Below are positions 19,761 through 27,772 of a DNA stretch of 64,000 nt, one piece after another. The position numbers were made by a program, and so were the translations under genes. The DNA comes from Anaerotignum neopropionicum (GTDB taxonomy: Bacteria > Bacillota > Clostridia > Lachnospirales > Anaerotignaceae): assembly GCF_001571775.1 (NCBI RefSeq), contig NZ_LRVM01000001.1:1-64000 (forward strand), given 5' to 3'. Position 1 is the stretch's first letter; each line of letters opens with the position of its first letter. The notes beneath the pieces are model-generated. The model was not told where the DNA came from and did no database searches. It worked only from the letters and a program-made list of their open reading frames with translations.

Positions 19761-19896
19761 AACCTTTTCCTCCAATCCTTTTTCTAAAGCATAAAGCCCA
19801 GTGCGGTTCCTTTCCCACAGCCTTTTACTTTGTTCCATATGACAAAGGCTTGCCACCACTGTTCCTATTCTATAATATATTTTATGAAAAGTACAA
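19761..19896 (-). promoter_or_regulatory. mntP promoter and leader
   Basis: TTGTAC (19891-19896) and TATAGA (19869-19874) with 16-bp spacing form a likely promoter. The leader of about 100 nt contains two mutually exclusive pairings, GCCTTT/AAAGGC (19820-19825 with 19844-19849) and CTTTGT/ACAAAG. mntP genes are often under a Mn2+ riboswitch (yybP-ykoY), but I could not see its consensus here. Confidence 0.45.
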
Positions 19897-20030
19897 GCAG
19901 TTTTTAATTTATTTCATTATCCTAGCAGCATTTCAATTTAGGCATATTTAGCCCCCAATGATTGCGTCCAAACAAGTCGCTATAAGAAGTATAAGCATAA
20001 TTCTAAAAAAAAAGAATTAAAACATCATAA

Positions 20031-20072
20031 AAAGGGGCCGTTGTTCAAAATCACCAAACAACAAGCCCCTTC
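20031..20072 (-). terminator. intrinsic terminator of the ECF S component gene
   Basis: AAGGGGC-TTGTTGTT and AACAAC-GGCCCCTT form a long interrupted stem on the minus strand, followed by TTTTTA, 50 nt after the gene. Confidence 0.8.
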
Positions 20073-20123
20073 GTTTTATAAAAATCCGCAAAACATCCTT
20101 CTAAAAATTCGCTTTTCCAGCCA

Positions 20124-20648
20124 CTACCGAGATAAAACAAATTTATATATTTTTGCCCTATGAAAGGCAAGCCCAACAACAAGAAAAATTGCAAAGCCCG
20201 CAAAACCCTGTACTAAATTCTCAGGGATGGAAACCGCCGCAACGGCAAAACTGCTCTTGAGAATACCACCGCCAATAAAATAACCAAATACCATCCAAAC
20301 GATACCGATTACTGCCCCAAGCATATTGCGAGAGGTAAAAAACCTTTCGTCTTTCTCTGAAAAAGAGGCGATTTTGCCAATTAAATAGCCCATAATACCT
20401 TTAATAATGAATGTAAAGGGCGCCCAATGGGCATAGCCGCTCAATAAGTCCGCCAGACCTGACCCAACACCACCGGCTACCATACCATACTTCGCTCCAA
20501 AAAATACGCTAATAAGCAATATCATACTGTCCCCAAGATGAATATAGCCCTGGGTAGCTGAAACGGGAATCTGAAATATCATGGTACTAACTGTAACCAA
20601 CGCAACCAATAGTCCTTGAATACACATTTCTTTTGTTGTCATTTTCAT
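20124..20648 (-). CDS. ECF transporter S component
   Basis: A 174-residue membrane protein with about five segments, resembling the DUF1393/HmpT-like group (PF07155) of vitamin-binding S components; the signature is GDSMILLISVFFGAKYGMVAGGVGSGLADLL. S components capture a vitamin or precursor and work with a shared EcfAA'T module, which is not in this window. The substrate cannot be told; no riboswitch was seen upstream. The ATG at 20648 is chosen because AGGAGG lies 9 nt before it. Confidence 0.85.
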   Translation of the reverse strand: MKMTTKEMCIQGLLVALVTVSTMIFQIPVSATQGYIHLGDSMILLISVFFGAKYGMVAGGVGSGLADLLSGYAHWAPFTFIIKGIMGYLIGKIASFSEKDERFFTSRNMLGAVIGIVWMVFGYFIGGGILKSSFAVAAVSIPENLVQGFAGFAIFLVVGLAFHRAKIYKFVLSR

Positions 20649-20725
20649 ATACACCACATCCTCCTATCTATTGATGAAAGGTTACCATATCTACCCTTTT
20701 ATTACTAGGCATTTCAGGAGAAAAC

Positions 20726-20772
20726 AAAAAATTGTATCGAAACAATTAAGAGTATTGTTTCGATACAATTTT
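20726..20772 (-). terminator. terminator of the tRNA cluster
   Basis: Two perfect 17-bp arms (20730-20746 and 20754-20770) separated by 7 nt, with a T-run on the minus strand. It follows tRNA-Val and should end the tRNA transcript. Confidence 0.8.
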
Positions 20773-20797
20773 TACGGTTTTTTGAACAAAAAAAGAA

Positions 20798-20870
20798 TGG
20801 AAGTTACAGGGCTCGAACCTGTGACCCTCTGCTTGTAAGGCAGATGCTCTCCCAGCTGAGCTAAACTTCC
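20798..20870 (-). tRNA. tRNA-Val (UAC)
   Basis: A full cloverleaf: acceptor GGAAGTT/AACTTCC, D arm AGCTCAGCTGGGAGAGC, anticodon loop CTTACAA with anticodon TAC, and T arm GGTTCGAACC. CCA is not encoded. Last of three tRNAs. Confidence 0.95.
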
Positions 20871-20898
20871 ATGCTTAAGCAATATTAAATTAAATACA

Positions 20899-20970
20899 TG
20901 ACCCGTAAGGGAATCGAACCCTTGTTTCAGCCGTGAGAGGGCCGCGTCTTGACCGCTTGACCAACGGGCC
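20899..20970 (-). tRNA. tRNA-Glu (CUC)
   Basis: Acceptor GGCCCGT/ACGGGTC, D arm with GGTCAAGCGGTCAAGAC, anticodon stem CGGCC/GGCTG around loop CTCTCAC, giving anticodon CTC, and T arm GGTTCGATTCC. CCA is not encoded. Confidence 0.93.
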
Positions 20971-20981
20971 GAAAAAGTAAC

Positions 20982-21055
20982 TAGCGGAGGAGGGATTTGA
21001 ACCCCCGACACTGCGGGTATGAACCGCATGCTCTAGCCAACTGAGCTACTCCGCC
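20982..21055 (-). tRNA. tRNA-Met (CAU), elongator type
   Basis: Acceptor GGCGGAG/CTCCGCT (one G-U), D arm AGCTCAGTTGGCTAGAGC, anticodon loop TTCATAC with anticodon CAT, and T arm GGTTCAAATCC. It lacks the GGG/CCC anticodon stem of initiator tRNA. A lysidine-modified tRNA-Ile with the same anticodon cannot be fully excluded. First of three tRNAs, 82 nt after divIC. Confidence 0.92.
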
Positions 21056-21137
21056 ACAAGTCGACCACTCAATTATACCCATTCCCCCATAAGTTGTCAA
21101 GCATTTTTTTCTCTCGTTTTTTTTGCATTCGTATTAT

Positions 21138-21467
21138 TTATTTCCCTCTATTTATGTATAAAACCTCGTTGGGTTTCACCAATCCTAACTGTTCTCTTGC
21201 AATTTGTTCTATGTAACCGTCACTGTTATAATACTCCTTACGATTTTCAAATTCCAGTTTTTTTTCTTCCTGTGCCTGAATTTGCGATGAGAGTATCATT
21301 TGCTGTTGCTTTATCTGCTCAAAATTTCTTGCCTGGCACACAATGCTGAAGCTTACAGCACAAATAAAAACAGTCAAAAAGATACGGATAAATATTTTAT
21401 CCAGCTTTCGTACGTTTTTGAGCTTTCTTTGATTTGGCCCTTCGTTTCGTTTTGGCCTTATTTTCAT
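21138..21467 (-). CDS. divIC: septum formation initiator protein (DivIC family)
   Basis: A 109-residue bitopic division protein: basic cytoplasmic N terminus of about 25 residues, one membrane helix (FIRIFLTVFICAVSFSIV), then an extracytoplasmic coiled coil and the family ending YIEQIAREQLGLVKPNEVLY. It is expected to join FtsL and DivIB in the divisome. Its start lies 71 nt inside yabQ in another frame, with only a weak GGTG site, so translation probably depends on that of yabQ. The order yabP-yabQ-divIC matches Bacillus. Confidence 0.9.
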   Translation of the reverse strand: MKIRPKRNEGPNQRKLKNVRKLDKIFIRIFLTVFICAVSFSIVCQARNFEQIKQQQMILSSQIQAQEEKKLEFENRKEYYNSDGYIEQIAREQLGLVKPNEVLYINRGK

Positions 21468-21999
21468 TCAGCTTGTCACCACTTTTCCGTTTCTTTCTGA
21501 CGGCAATGCGCCAATCCCTTCGTACTCTATTTAATTTTATTTTTGCATAAAAATTACAAGAATGCAATACTTTTTTGTGAATCTTATCGCAAAATAAGCC
21601 CGCTTTTACCAAAGGTATGCGAATCACAATATAAACCAACCGAAAAGGGGTCATTATAATAGTAAACAACAAAAAAAGTACTTTTTTTACAACAAAAATC
21701 ACCCGATCACTAACGGCAATCACCAAATGGCTTAAGGTCAAAAAGTATAGTCCCATACCGCCAAAAATACCGTATATGGCAAAAAAGCGTATCTCCCCTT
21801 TATTTGCCCCAAGCATTACCGCAAACGCAAAAAAGACTGCGCAAAGCCAAAAAAGCCCGTCCTCTAACTGCACCCACAGGGGCTTATGGGGAATAATATG
21901 TCGAAAAATCCTTAGGCAGTCATACACCAAGCCTAAGGCCCCCCCCAATAACACCGTTAGTAAAAATAATTGCGCCTGCCCTTGTAAAGATAAAATCAC
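21397..21999 (-). CDS. yabQ: spore cortex biosynthesis protein YabQ
   Basis: A 200-residue membrane protein. The first two thirds hold four or so hydrophobic segments with the family's GLVYDCLRIFRH motif after the first; the C-terminal 50 residues are very Lys/Arg-rich. YabQ is required for spore cortex formation in Bacillus and sits in the forespore-surrounding membranes. The C-terminal basic tail is encoded in the stretch that also encodes the N terminus of divIC, 71 nt of overlap. It starts 15 nt after yabP. Confidence 0.9.
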   Translation of the reverse strand: MILSLQGQAQLFLLTVLLGGALGLVYDCLRIFRHIIPHKPLWVQLEDGLFWLCAVFFAFAVMLGANKGEIRFFAIYGIFGGMGLYFLTLSHLVIAVSDRVIFVVKKVLFLLFTIIMTPFRLVYIVIRIPLVKAGLFCDKIHKKVLHSCNFYAKIKLNRVRRDWRIAVRKKRKSGDKLNENKAKTKRRAKSKKAQKRTKAG

Positions 22000-22014
22000 T
22001 ACAATCTCCCCTTT

Positions 22015-22293
22015 TTATCGAAACAACTTCCCTAAAAAAGAATGTTTTTCCGATAAGGCTCCATCCGAGTAGGTAATGCTGTCAAATAATCCCTCAATCA
22101 TAATTTCTCCTGCATCAAGGTCAAGCTTTCCCATATGCAATGCCGTTCCCTTTATCATCATCAAACCGCACTCGGTTTCAAGCATAACACCCTCCTCATC
22201 AAAGGATACTACCTCCAAAACCCCGCCCATGCGAATGCGCTCCCGCTCTTCCATGGATACAGTATGCCTGCTTCGTTTTTTCTCGTCTGCCAT
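22015..22293 (-). CDS. yabP: sporulation protein YabP
   Basis: A 92-residue YabP-family protein. After a charged N terminus it shows the beta-rich core with SMEERERIRMGGVLEVVSFDEEGVMLET and the ending IEGLFDSITYSD. YabP is needed for cortex formation and works with YabQ, its downstream neighbour. The ATG at 22293 has GGGAGG 8 nt upstream; longer frames lack such a site. Confidence 0.92.
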   Translation of the reverse strand: MADEKKRSRHTVSMEERERIRMGGVLEVVSFDEEGVMLETECGLMMIKGTALHMGKLDLDAGEIMIEGLFDSITYSDGALSEKHSFLGKLFR

Positions 22294-22362
22294 AAGATCC
22301 GCCTCCCGCATTTTATTGTCTGCTAACAATATATGTCCTCGTGAAGGCTTTTAGACTGCAAT

Positions 22363-22400
22363 AAAAAACACCTTTCGCTTAAAACCAAAAGGTGTTTTAT
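22363..22400. terminator. terminator between rqcP and yabP
   Basis: ACACCTTT and AAAGGTGT form a stem with A-run on the left and T-run on the right, so it can act on both strands. It suggests that the yabP-yabQ-divIC genes have a transcript separate from rqcP. Confidence 0.75.
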
Positions 22401-22517
22401 TGACAAGCATCATTTTTCTTTCAAAAAAAGTATTGAAAAACAAAATTGTTTTTATGAAAATAACTCTTTTTCCCAATATTTGTATCAAAATTTCATCCAA
22501 AAAATTTACCAGCACTC

Positions 22518-22757
22518 TCAAACGGAGCGATACATCGTGGCCGCATCCTCTTTGCGAGGAGATTCCTTTATGCTCAGCACCTCAAGCTTTGTGGTATTGC
22601 TGCCAAAGTGAATCTCAATGATATCTCCCACCTTTACTTCGGCTCCCGCTTTTACCACCTTGCCGTTTAACATAACTCTGCCGGCATCACAAGCCTCGTT
22701 GGCAATTGTTCTGCGTTTAATAATTCTGGATACCTTAAGGAATTTATCAATGCGCAA
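22518..22757 (-). CDS. rqcP: RNA-binding S4 domain protein RqcP
   Basis: A 79-residue protein that is almost entirely one S4 domain: MRIDKFLKVSRIIKRRTIANEAC at the start, then GRVMLNGKVVKAGAEVKVGD. In Bacillus, YabO/RqcP binds 50S subunits with RqcH and helps alanine tailing of stalled chains. The position between hup and yabP equals that of yabO. Good GGAGG site upstream. Confidence 0.95.
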   Translation of the reverse strand: MRIDKFLKVSRIIKRRTIANEACDAGRVMLNGKVVKAGAEVKVGDIIEIHFGSNTTKLEVLSIKESPRKEDAATMYRSV

Positions 22758-23018
22758 TGAACTTCCTCCTTTTTTCTGAACTCCTTTTTATTACTATAAA
22801 TCATATGAAGGATATCCCCATCATCCATATTTTTCTGTTTTCAAAAAACCTTGAAGCCCATTGTTGAAACGTTTTTCTAAAAACCCAACATTTGATGCTT
22901 CTAAGGAATCCAAATTTTTCTGTCCCCTTATGGGTTCCCACGAAGCTTATACTTGAAGTAAAATCATTTTAAATTCTCCCACAAGCTTAGCAGCATAAGG
23001 CTTTCAAAGTCCATGAAA

Positions 23019-23050
23019 TAACGAAAGCGCCTTTCTTGCGAAAGGCGCGT
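23019..23050 (-). terminator. intrinsic terminator of hup
   Basis: GCGCCTTTC and GAAAGGCGC (23027-23048) form a perfect 9-bp stem, followed on the minus strand by TTTCGTTATTTC. The 260 nt between it and rqcP hold no visible gene and presumably the rqcP promoter. Confidence 0.8.
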
Positions 23051-23066
23051 TATCGGCAAAAGGAAC

Positions 23067-23342
23067 TTAGTTGTTAATTGCATCCTTCAATGCTTTGCCT
23101 GCTTTAAATCTAGGCGCTTTGGATGCCGGAATAGGCATTGCCATACCTGTCTGAGGGTTTCTGCCTTCGCGCGCTGCTCTTTCTGCTACATCAAATGTAC
23201 CAAAGCCAACCAGCTGAACCTTGCCGTTGTTTGCAAGTTCTTCTGTTACTACATCTTCAAAAGCCTTCAGAGCCTTTTCAGCATCTTTTTTACTCATTTC
23301 TGCCTTCTCCGCGATAGCAGCTACCAAATCAGATTTGTTCAT
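23067..23342 (-). CDS. hup: HU family DNA-binding protein
   Basis: A 91-residue histone-like protein with the full HU sequence: MNKSDLVAAIAEKAEMSKKDAE, the GFGTFDVAERAAREGRNPQTG arm, and the closing PRFKAGKALKDAIN. It bends and compacts DNA as a dimer. AGGAGG precedes the ATG. It is 27 nt after mazG on the same strand and followed by a strong terminator. Confidence 0.98.
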   Translation of the reverse strand: MNKSDLVAAIAEKAEMSKKDAEKALKAFEDVVTEELANNGKVQLVGFGTFDVAERAAREGRNPQTGMAMPIPASKAPRFKAGKALKDAINN

Positions 23343-23369
23343 TATAAATTCCTCCTCAATTATAGTTCT

Positions 23370-24173
23370 TTAATTATTCGGATTTTGACCAGATAAAGAC
23401 TTAGCTTTCGCTTCATCCCATAGTAAATCCATTTCTTCCAGAGTCATTTCCGAAAGCTTCCTTCCCTCTGAAAGGGCTGAATTCTCAACATACTCAAATC
23501 TATTTATAAACTTTTTAGTGGCTTTTGTCAAGGCAATCTCTGGATTTATTTTAAAAAAGCGGGAAATATTCACCACTGCAAACAAAAAATCCCCAAATTC
23601 TTCTTCTTCCGTCCCCAAACTCCCCTCAATTGCCTCTGTCAGCTCGTTTATTTCCTCCCTTACCTTCTCCATTGCCCTTCTTGCATCGGGAAAATCAAAC
23701 CCAACCTCCGCCGCCTTTTTTTGCACCTTTCTTGCACGAAGTAATGCAGGCAGTGCCATGGGGATTTCCTTGATTGCCTGGCTTTGGGTTGTAATGTGCT
23801 TCTCCTTTTTCTTTAGCTGCTCCCAGTTTACCAAAACCTCGTCCGCTGTGTCTGCCTTTGTATCCCCAAAAACATGGGGATGACGATAAACCATTTTTTT
23901 GCATATCCCCGCAATCACATCTTCTATTGCAAAACTTCCCTCATCCTCTTCCAACGCCGCATGGAAAACTACCTGCAGCAAAACATCGCCTAGCTCTTCC
24001 TTCAGGTTTTCCGTATCCTTTCGATCGATGGCGTCTACCGCTTCATATGCCTCCTCAAGCATTGCTTCCCTTAAGGATGCATGGGTTTGTACTCTGTCCC
24101 AAGGACAACCGCCTTCCCCCCGCAATCTTTTTATAATTTCCACCAAATCCTCCAATGTATACCTTTTATCCAA
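23370..24173 (-). CDS. mazG: nucleoside triphosphate pyrophosphohydrolase MazG
   Basis: A 267-residue two-domain MazG that hydrolyses (d)NTPs to monophosphate and PPi. The N-terminal domain has GGCPWDRVQTHASLR, EEAYE and EELGD metal-binding helices; the second MazG domain begins near residue 160 (FDFPDARRAMEKVREEINEL) with EEEFGD. The start is taken as TTG at 24173, with GGAGG 8 nt upstream; an earlier TTG lies inside that site. It leads the mazG-hup pair. Confidence 0.95.
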   Translation of the reverse strand: MDKRYTLEDLVEIIKRLRGEGGCPWDRVQTHASLREAMLEEAYEAVDAIDRKDTENLKEELGDVLLQVVFHAALEEDEGSFAIEDVIAGICKKMVYRHPHVFGDTKADTADEVLVNWEQLKKKEKHITTQSQAIKEIPMALPALLRARKVQKKAAEVGFDFPDARRAMEKVREEINELTEAIEGSLGTEEEEFGDFLFAVVNISRFFKINPEIALTKATKKFINRFEYVENSALSEGRKLSEMTLEEMDLLWDEAKAKSLSGQNPNN

Positions 24174-24375
24174 AATGAACGCCTCCAATTCGCAATTTAT
24201 TTCCTTAAATTCCCATTTATTCTCATGGAACAGTAAACTTTTTGTCTATTATGGCTCCAAAAAACAATGATTTATGCTTTTGTCCCTATGGTTTTTGTGA
24301 TATGATGATTTTATCAAAAAATGCCGCCAAAGAAAAGCGGTAAATAAAAATCAACAGAGAGAGGAAGTTTGTCTT

Positions 24376-25230
24376 ATGTTTCAAATTGTAAATAAAAGAG
24401 AGCTTAACAGCGCAGTCACTCTTTTAGAAATCGAAGCTCCTTTTGTTGCAAAAAAAGCGCAAGCCGGACAGTTCATTATTTTTCGTGTAGATGAATTCAG
24501 CGAAAGAGTCCCCCTGACCATCGCGGATTACAACAGAGAAAAGGGTACCGTCACAATCATTTTCCAAAAAGTTGGTTTTTCCACAAACCTGCTTGCATCA
24601 AAAGAAATCGGGGATACCATCTCGGATTTTGTTGGTCCTTTGGGAACTGCAACAGAATATGAGGGCATGAAAAAGGTTGCCGTTGTGGGCGGCGGCGTTG
24701 GCTGTGCCATTGCTTACCCTCAGGCAAAGGCACTTCACGAATTAGGCGTTGAGGTCGACGTTATTGTGGGCTTCCGCAACAAGGATATTGTTATTCTAGA
24801 AGATGAAATGAAGGCTGTTTCCACAAATTATTACCTCATGACAGATGATGGTTCAAAGGCGGAAAAAGGCTTTGTTACCGATAAATTAAAGGCTTTAATT
24901 GAAGGCGGAAATGAATATGATACCGTAATTGCCATTGGCCCCATTCCCATGATGAAATTTGTCAGCCTGACGACAAAGCCCTATGGCATCAAAACAATTG
25001 TAAGCCTGAACCCCATTATGATTGACGGCACAGGAATGTGCGGCGGCTGTCGTGTTACCGTTGGCGGCGAAATCAAATTTGCCTGTGTAGATGGGCCTGA
25101 CTTCGACGGCCATTTGGTAGATTTTGACGAGCTAATAAACCGCAACTCCATTTATAAGGAAAGAGAAGGGGAAATTTCCAAAGACCATGTCTGTCGTATG
25201 GACAAACTGGCGAAGGATTTAATTCAATAA
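24376..25230 (+). CDS. nfnA: NADH-dependent reduced ferredoxin:NADP+ oxidoreductase, small subunit NfnA
   Basis: A 284-residue flavoprotein related to dihydroorotate dehydrogenase electron transfer subunits: FAD domain with ERVPLTIADY, NAD domain with VVGGGVGCAIAYPQ. Near the C terminus D217, C222, C225 and C237 provide the unusual one-Asp, three-Cys [2Fe-2S] site known in Thermotoga NfnA. With NfnB, encoded 16 nt downstream, it bifurcates electrons between NADPH, NAD+ and ferredoxin. Annotation as glutamate synthase or sulfide dehydrogenase subunit is the common alternative. Confidence 0.93.
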   Translation: MFQIVNKRELNSAVTLLEIEAPFVAKKAQAGQFIIFRVDEFSERVPLTIADYNREKGTVTIIFQKVGFSTNLLASKEIGDTISDFVGPLGTATEYEGMKKVAVVGGGVGCAIAYPQAKALHELGVEVDVIVGFRNKDIVILEDEMKAVSTNYYLMTDDGSKAEKGFVTDKLKALIEGGNEYDTVIAIGPIPMMKFVSLTTKPYGIKTIVSLNPIMIDGTGMCGGCRVTVGGEIKFACVDGPDFDGHLVDFDELINRNSIYKEREGEISKDHVCRMDKLAKDLIQ

Positions 25231-25245
25231 GGAGGGTTATGAGTC

Positions 25246-26637
25246 ATGGCTAACATGAGTTTGGAAAAAATCAAAATGCCTGAACAGGCACCTAATATAA
25301 GAAACAAAAACTTTGAAGAAGTGGCACTGGGCTATACCGCCGAAATGGCAATGGAAGAAGCAACTCGCTGCCTCAATTGCAAACATAAGCCCTGTATTGA
25401 GGGATGTCCCGTTAACGTACGTATCCCTGAGTTTATCGCCGAGGTTGCAAAGGGCGACTTTATGGCGGCCTATAAAATAATCACCTCCACTAACGCTTTG
25501 CCTGCAGTATGCGGGCGTGTTTGCCCCCAAGAAAGCCAGTGCGAAGCAAAATGCGTGCGCGGTATCAAGGGCGAAGCCGTTGCCATCGGTCGGTTGGAGC
25601 GTTTTGTTGCCGATTGGTATATGGCAAATTGCAACGAAACCCCAGAAAAGCCTGAAACAAATGGCAAAAAAGTAGCTGTCGTTGGCTCCGGCCCCTCCAG
25701 CCTCGCCTGTGCAGGGGATTTGGCGAAAGCCGGTTACGAAGTAACTGTGTTTGAAGCCTTTCATAAGGCCGGCGGTGTTTTGGTATACGGCATTCCCGAA
25801 TTCCGTCTGCCAAAGGGTATTGTGCAAAAGGAAATTGATACCCTTGCGGCTTTAGGCGTAAAATTCATGACAAATATGGTTATCGGCAAGGTGCTCTCCA
25901 TTGACGAAATTATCGAAGACATGGGCTTTGAAGCAGTATTCATCGGTACCGGCGCAGGCCTGCCTACCTTTATGAGTATTCCCGGTGAAGCCTTGGTTGG
26001 CGTTTATTCCGCAAATGAATACTTAACCAGAATCAATCTGATGAAGGCATATCTGTCGGAGTATGATACACCCATTCGTAACAGTAAGGCTGTTGCCGTA
26101 GTTGGCGGCGGCAACGTTGCCATGGATGCTGCTAGATGCGCAAAACGTCTTGGTGCGGAAAACGTTTATATTGTATACCGTCGTTCCGAGGCAGAAATGC
26201 CCGCCCGTTTGGAAGAAGTACATCATGCCAAGGAGGAAGGCATTGAGTTTCACCTTCTGCGCAATCCCGTACAGATCCTCAATAACGGAAGCGGACAGGT
26301 TTGTGGCATTGAATGCTTGAAAATGGAATTGGGCGAGCCTGATGCCAGCGGCAGAAGAAGCCCCGTGCCTATCGAAGGCTCCAATTATGTCATTGATGTA
26401 GATACCGTGGTTATGTCTATCGGTACTTCCCCCAACCCCCTCATCAGAAGCACCACAAAAGGGTTGGAATCTAACCGCAGAGGTTGTCTTGTTGTAAACG
26501 AAGAAACCAACCAGACCACAAGAGAAGGCGTATATGCCGGCGGTGACGCTGTAACCGGTGCTGCAACGGTAATTCTTGCCATGGGCGCAGGGAAAAAAGC
26601 TGCTGCTGCCATTGATGAATATTTGAAAAACAAATAA
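25246..26637 (+). CDS. nfnB: NADH-dependent reduced ferredoxin:NADP+ oxidoreductase, large subunit NfnB
   Basis: A 463-residue protein, homologous to the glutamate synthase small chain, and the site of bifurcation in NfnAB. Cysteines C42, C45, C50 and C54 (CLNC...CIEGC) and a second set in CGRVCPQESQCEAKC hold two [4Fe-4S] clusters. A first dinucleotide fold (VVGSGPSSLACAGDLA) binds FAD and a second (AVVGGGNVAMDAARCA) binds NADPH. AAGGAGG precedes the ATG. No gltB large subunit lies nearby, which favours Nfn over glutamate synthase. A terminator follows. Confidence 0.94.
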   Translation: MANMSLEKIKMPEQAPNIRNKNFEEVALGYTAEMAMEEATRCLNCKHKPCIEGCPVNVRIPEFIAEVAKGDFMAAYKIITSTNALPAVCGRVCPQESQCEAKCVRGIKGEAVAIGRLERFVADWYMANCNETPEKPETNGKKVAVVGSGPSSLACAGDLAKAGYEVTVFEAFHKAGGVLVYGIPEFRLPKGIVQKEIDTLAALGVKFMTNMVIGKVLSIDEIIEDMGFEAVFIGTGAGLPTFMSIPGEALVGVYSANEYLTRINLMKAYLSEYDTPIRNSKAVAVVGGGNVAMDAARCAKRLGAENVYIVYRRSEAEMPARLEEVHHAKEEGIEFHLLRNPVQILNNGSGQVCGIECLKMELGEPDASGRRSPVPIEGSNYVIDVDTVVMSIGTSPNPLIRSTTKGLESNRRGCLVVNEETNQTTREGVYAGGDAVTGAATVILAMGAGKKAAAAIDEYLKNK

Positions 26638-26662
26638 GTATACTTAGTTATAAGAAAACGCC

Positions 26663-26697
26663 AAGGGTGCCGTGAAATTCACAGCACCCTTTTTTGC
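26663..26697 (+). terminator. intrinsic terminator of nfnAB
   Basis: GGGTGC and GCACCC arms around a short loop (CGTGAAATTCACA, itself able to pair), followed by seven T residues. Confidence 0.88.
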
Positions 26698-26707
26698 AGG
26701 ATAAGGG

Positions 26708-26990
26708 CAAAAAGACAAGGTCTCGGGACTTTGTCCCGAACCTACAAGCCTTTGAAAAGGCTTGAGCGAAACTTTTATATGCAAAAATTACATTTTTGAA
26801 TGCTCAGCTATTTTTTTTCGAAACCGCATTTTATGCGGTTTCAATCAAAAGTTTTTGATCTTGCTTTTTTCAAAAAGCAAGCATGTTTGGGTTGGAACAG
26901 CGAAGAAAACGCTGCCATCACACAGTGATGGTTTTGCAGAGCAAAATTCCTGACCCAGCGCCCAAGGTCCTAATCGGCAAGAGGGCGAAG
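26708..26990. repeat. intergenic mosaic repeat, copy A
   Basis: A diverged copy in the 460-nt gap between nfnB and the MBL hydrolase gene. Shared modules are a CTCGGGACTTTGTCCCGA hairpin corresponding to the GAGGG/CCCTC hairpin of copy C, a GAAACCGCATT/ATGCGGTTTC hairpin (26820-26842), the AAAAGTTTTTGATCTTGC core, the self-complementary CTTGC-T6/A5-GCAAG block (26860-26881) and GCGCCCAAGGTCC at the right. No frame with a ribosome binding site was seen. Confidence 0.7.
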
Positions 26991-27099
26991 CCCAAGGCCT
27001 TAAGTTTCTTTTTTTTCTTGGCGAACGCTTTTTGTTCTGCTATAATCTATAAAGATATATATTGAACCCTTAAAACCAAATAATAAAGGAGGCTATCCT

Positions 27100-27708
27100 A
27101 TGAAAATTAAAACCCTTCCTATGGGTTCCATTGGGACAAACTGCTATGTGGTTTCCGATGACGCAGGCAATGCCGTAATCATCGACTGCGATGGAGATCC
27201 CAGACCATTGTATTTTTATATTTCGGAAAATAATTTAACCCCCACCCATATCCTGCTTACCCATGGCCATTATGACCATATCGGTGCTGTGGCGGCGGTA
27301 AAGGAACAGTACGGCTGCAAGGTAATTGCAGGAAAGGATGAAATCCGTGTTTTGACGGATCCCGCTGTCAACTGCTCCGTTTTTTGCGGCGGCGAAATCA
27401 CCGTATTTCCCGATGAACTTGTGTCAGACGGCGATAGCATAACCGTAGGGGATATGAAATTCGAAGTACTTTTTACGCCTGGACATACCGAGGGAAGCCT
27501 TTGCTATATTATTGAAGATATTATTTTTTCAGGGGACACTTTGTTTCAAGGCTCCTGCGGCAGAACGGATTTAGCCACAGGGGATTGGTCTACTATTTTG
27601 CGCTCTTTGAAGCTTTTGCGTGACCTTCCCGGCGATTACACCGTATACCCCGGCCACGGCCCCTCTACCACCTTGGGAATCGAAAGAAGTTCTAATCCCT
27701 ATATGTAA
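27100..27708 (+). CDS. MBL-fold metallo-hydrolase (glyoxalase II-like)
   Basis: A 202-residue metallo-beta-lactamase-fold hydrolase. Metal ligands are in THGHYDHIG (H55, H57, D59, H60), TPGHTEGS, FSGDTLF and the terminal YPGHGP. The short length without a C-terminal substrate domain fits the large group of bacterial YcbL-like proteins rather than classical glyoxalase II. The true substrate is unknown. AAAGGAGG precedes the ATG. Single gene with a terminator behind it. Confidence 0.9.
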   Translation: MKIKTLPMGSIGTNCYVVSDDAGNAVIIDCDGDPRPLYFYISENNLTPTHILLTHGHYDHIGAVAAVKEQYGCKVIAGKDEIRVLTDPAVNCSVFCGGEITVFPDELVSDGDSITVGDMKFEVLFTPGHTEGSLCYIIEDIIFSGDTLFQGSCGRTDLATGDWSTILRSLKLLRDLPGDYTVYPGHGPSTTLGIERSSNPYM

Positions 27709-27713
27709 ATAAA

Positions 27714-27749
27714 ATAACCCTGCATCCTTTTCGGGAAACAGGGTTTTTG
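27714..27749 (+). terminator. intrinsic terminator of the MBL hydrolase gene
   Basis: AACCCTG and CAGGGTT arms with a loop of 16 nt, followed by TTTTT. glpK starts 24 nt later, so its promoter may lie within or before this element. Confidence 0.8.
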
Positions 27750-27772
27750 CTATTAAAAAGGAGGCTTTCCCA

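Noticed and set aside
20730-20770. 17-bp palindrome as a transcription factor operator
   Set aside because: Its place after tRNA-Val and the T-run on the minus strand fit a terminator better.
25237-25827. A 196-residue minus-strand frame opposite nfnB
   Set aside because: It is the antisense shadow of a well-conserved gene without a start signal.
26883-27065. Possible small ORFs within repeat copy A
   Set aside because: No ribosome binding site, and the sequence is shared with non-coding repeat copies.
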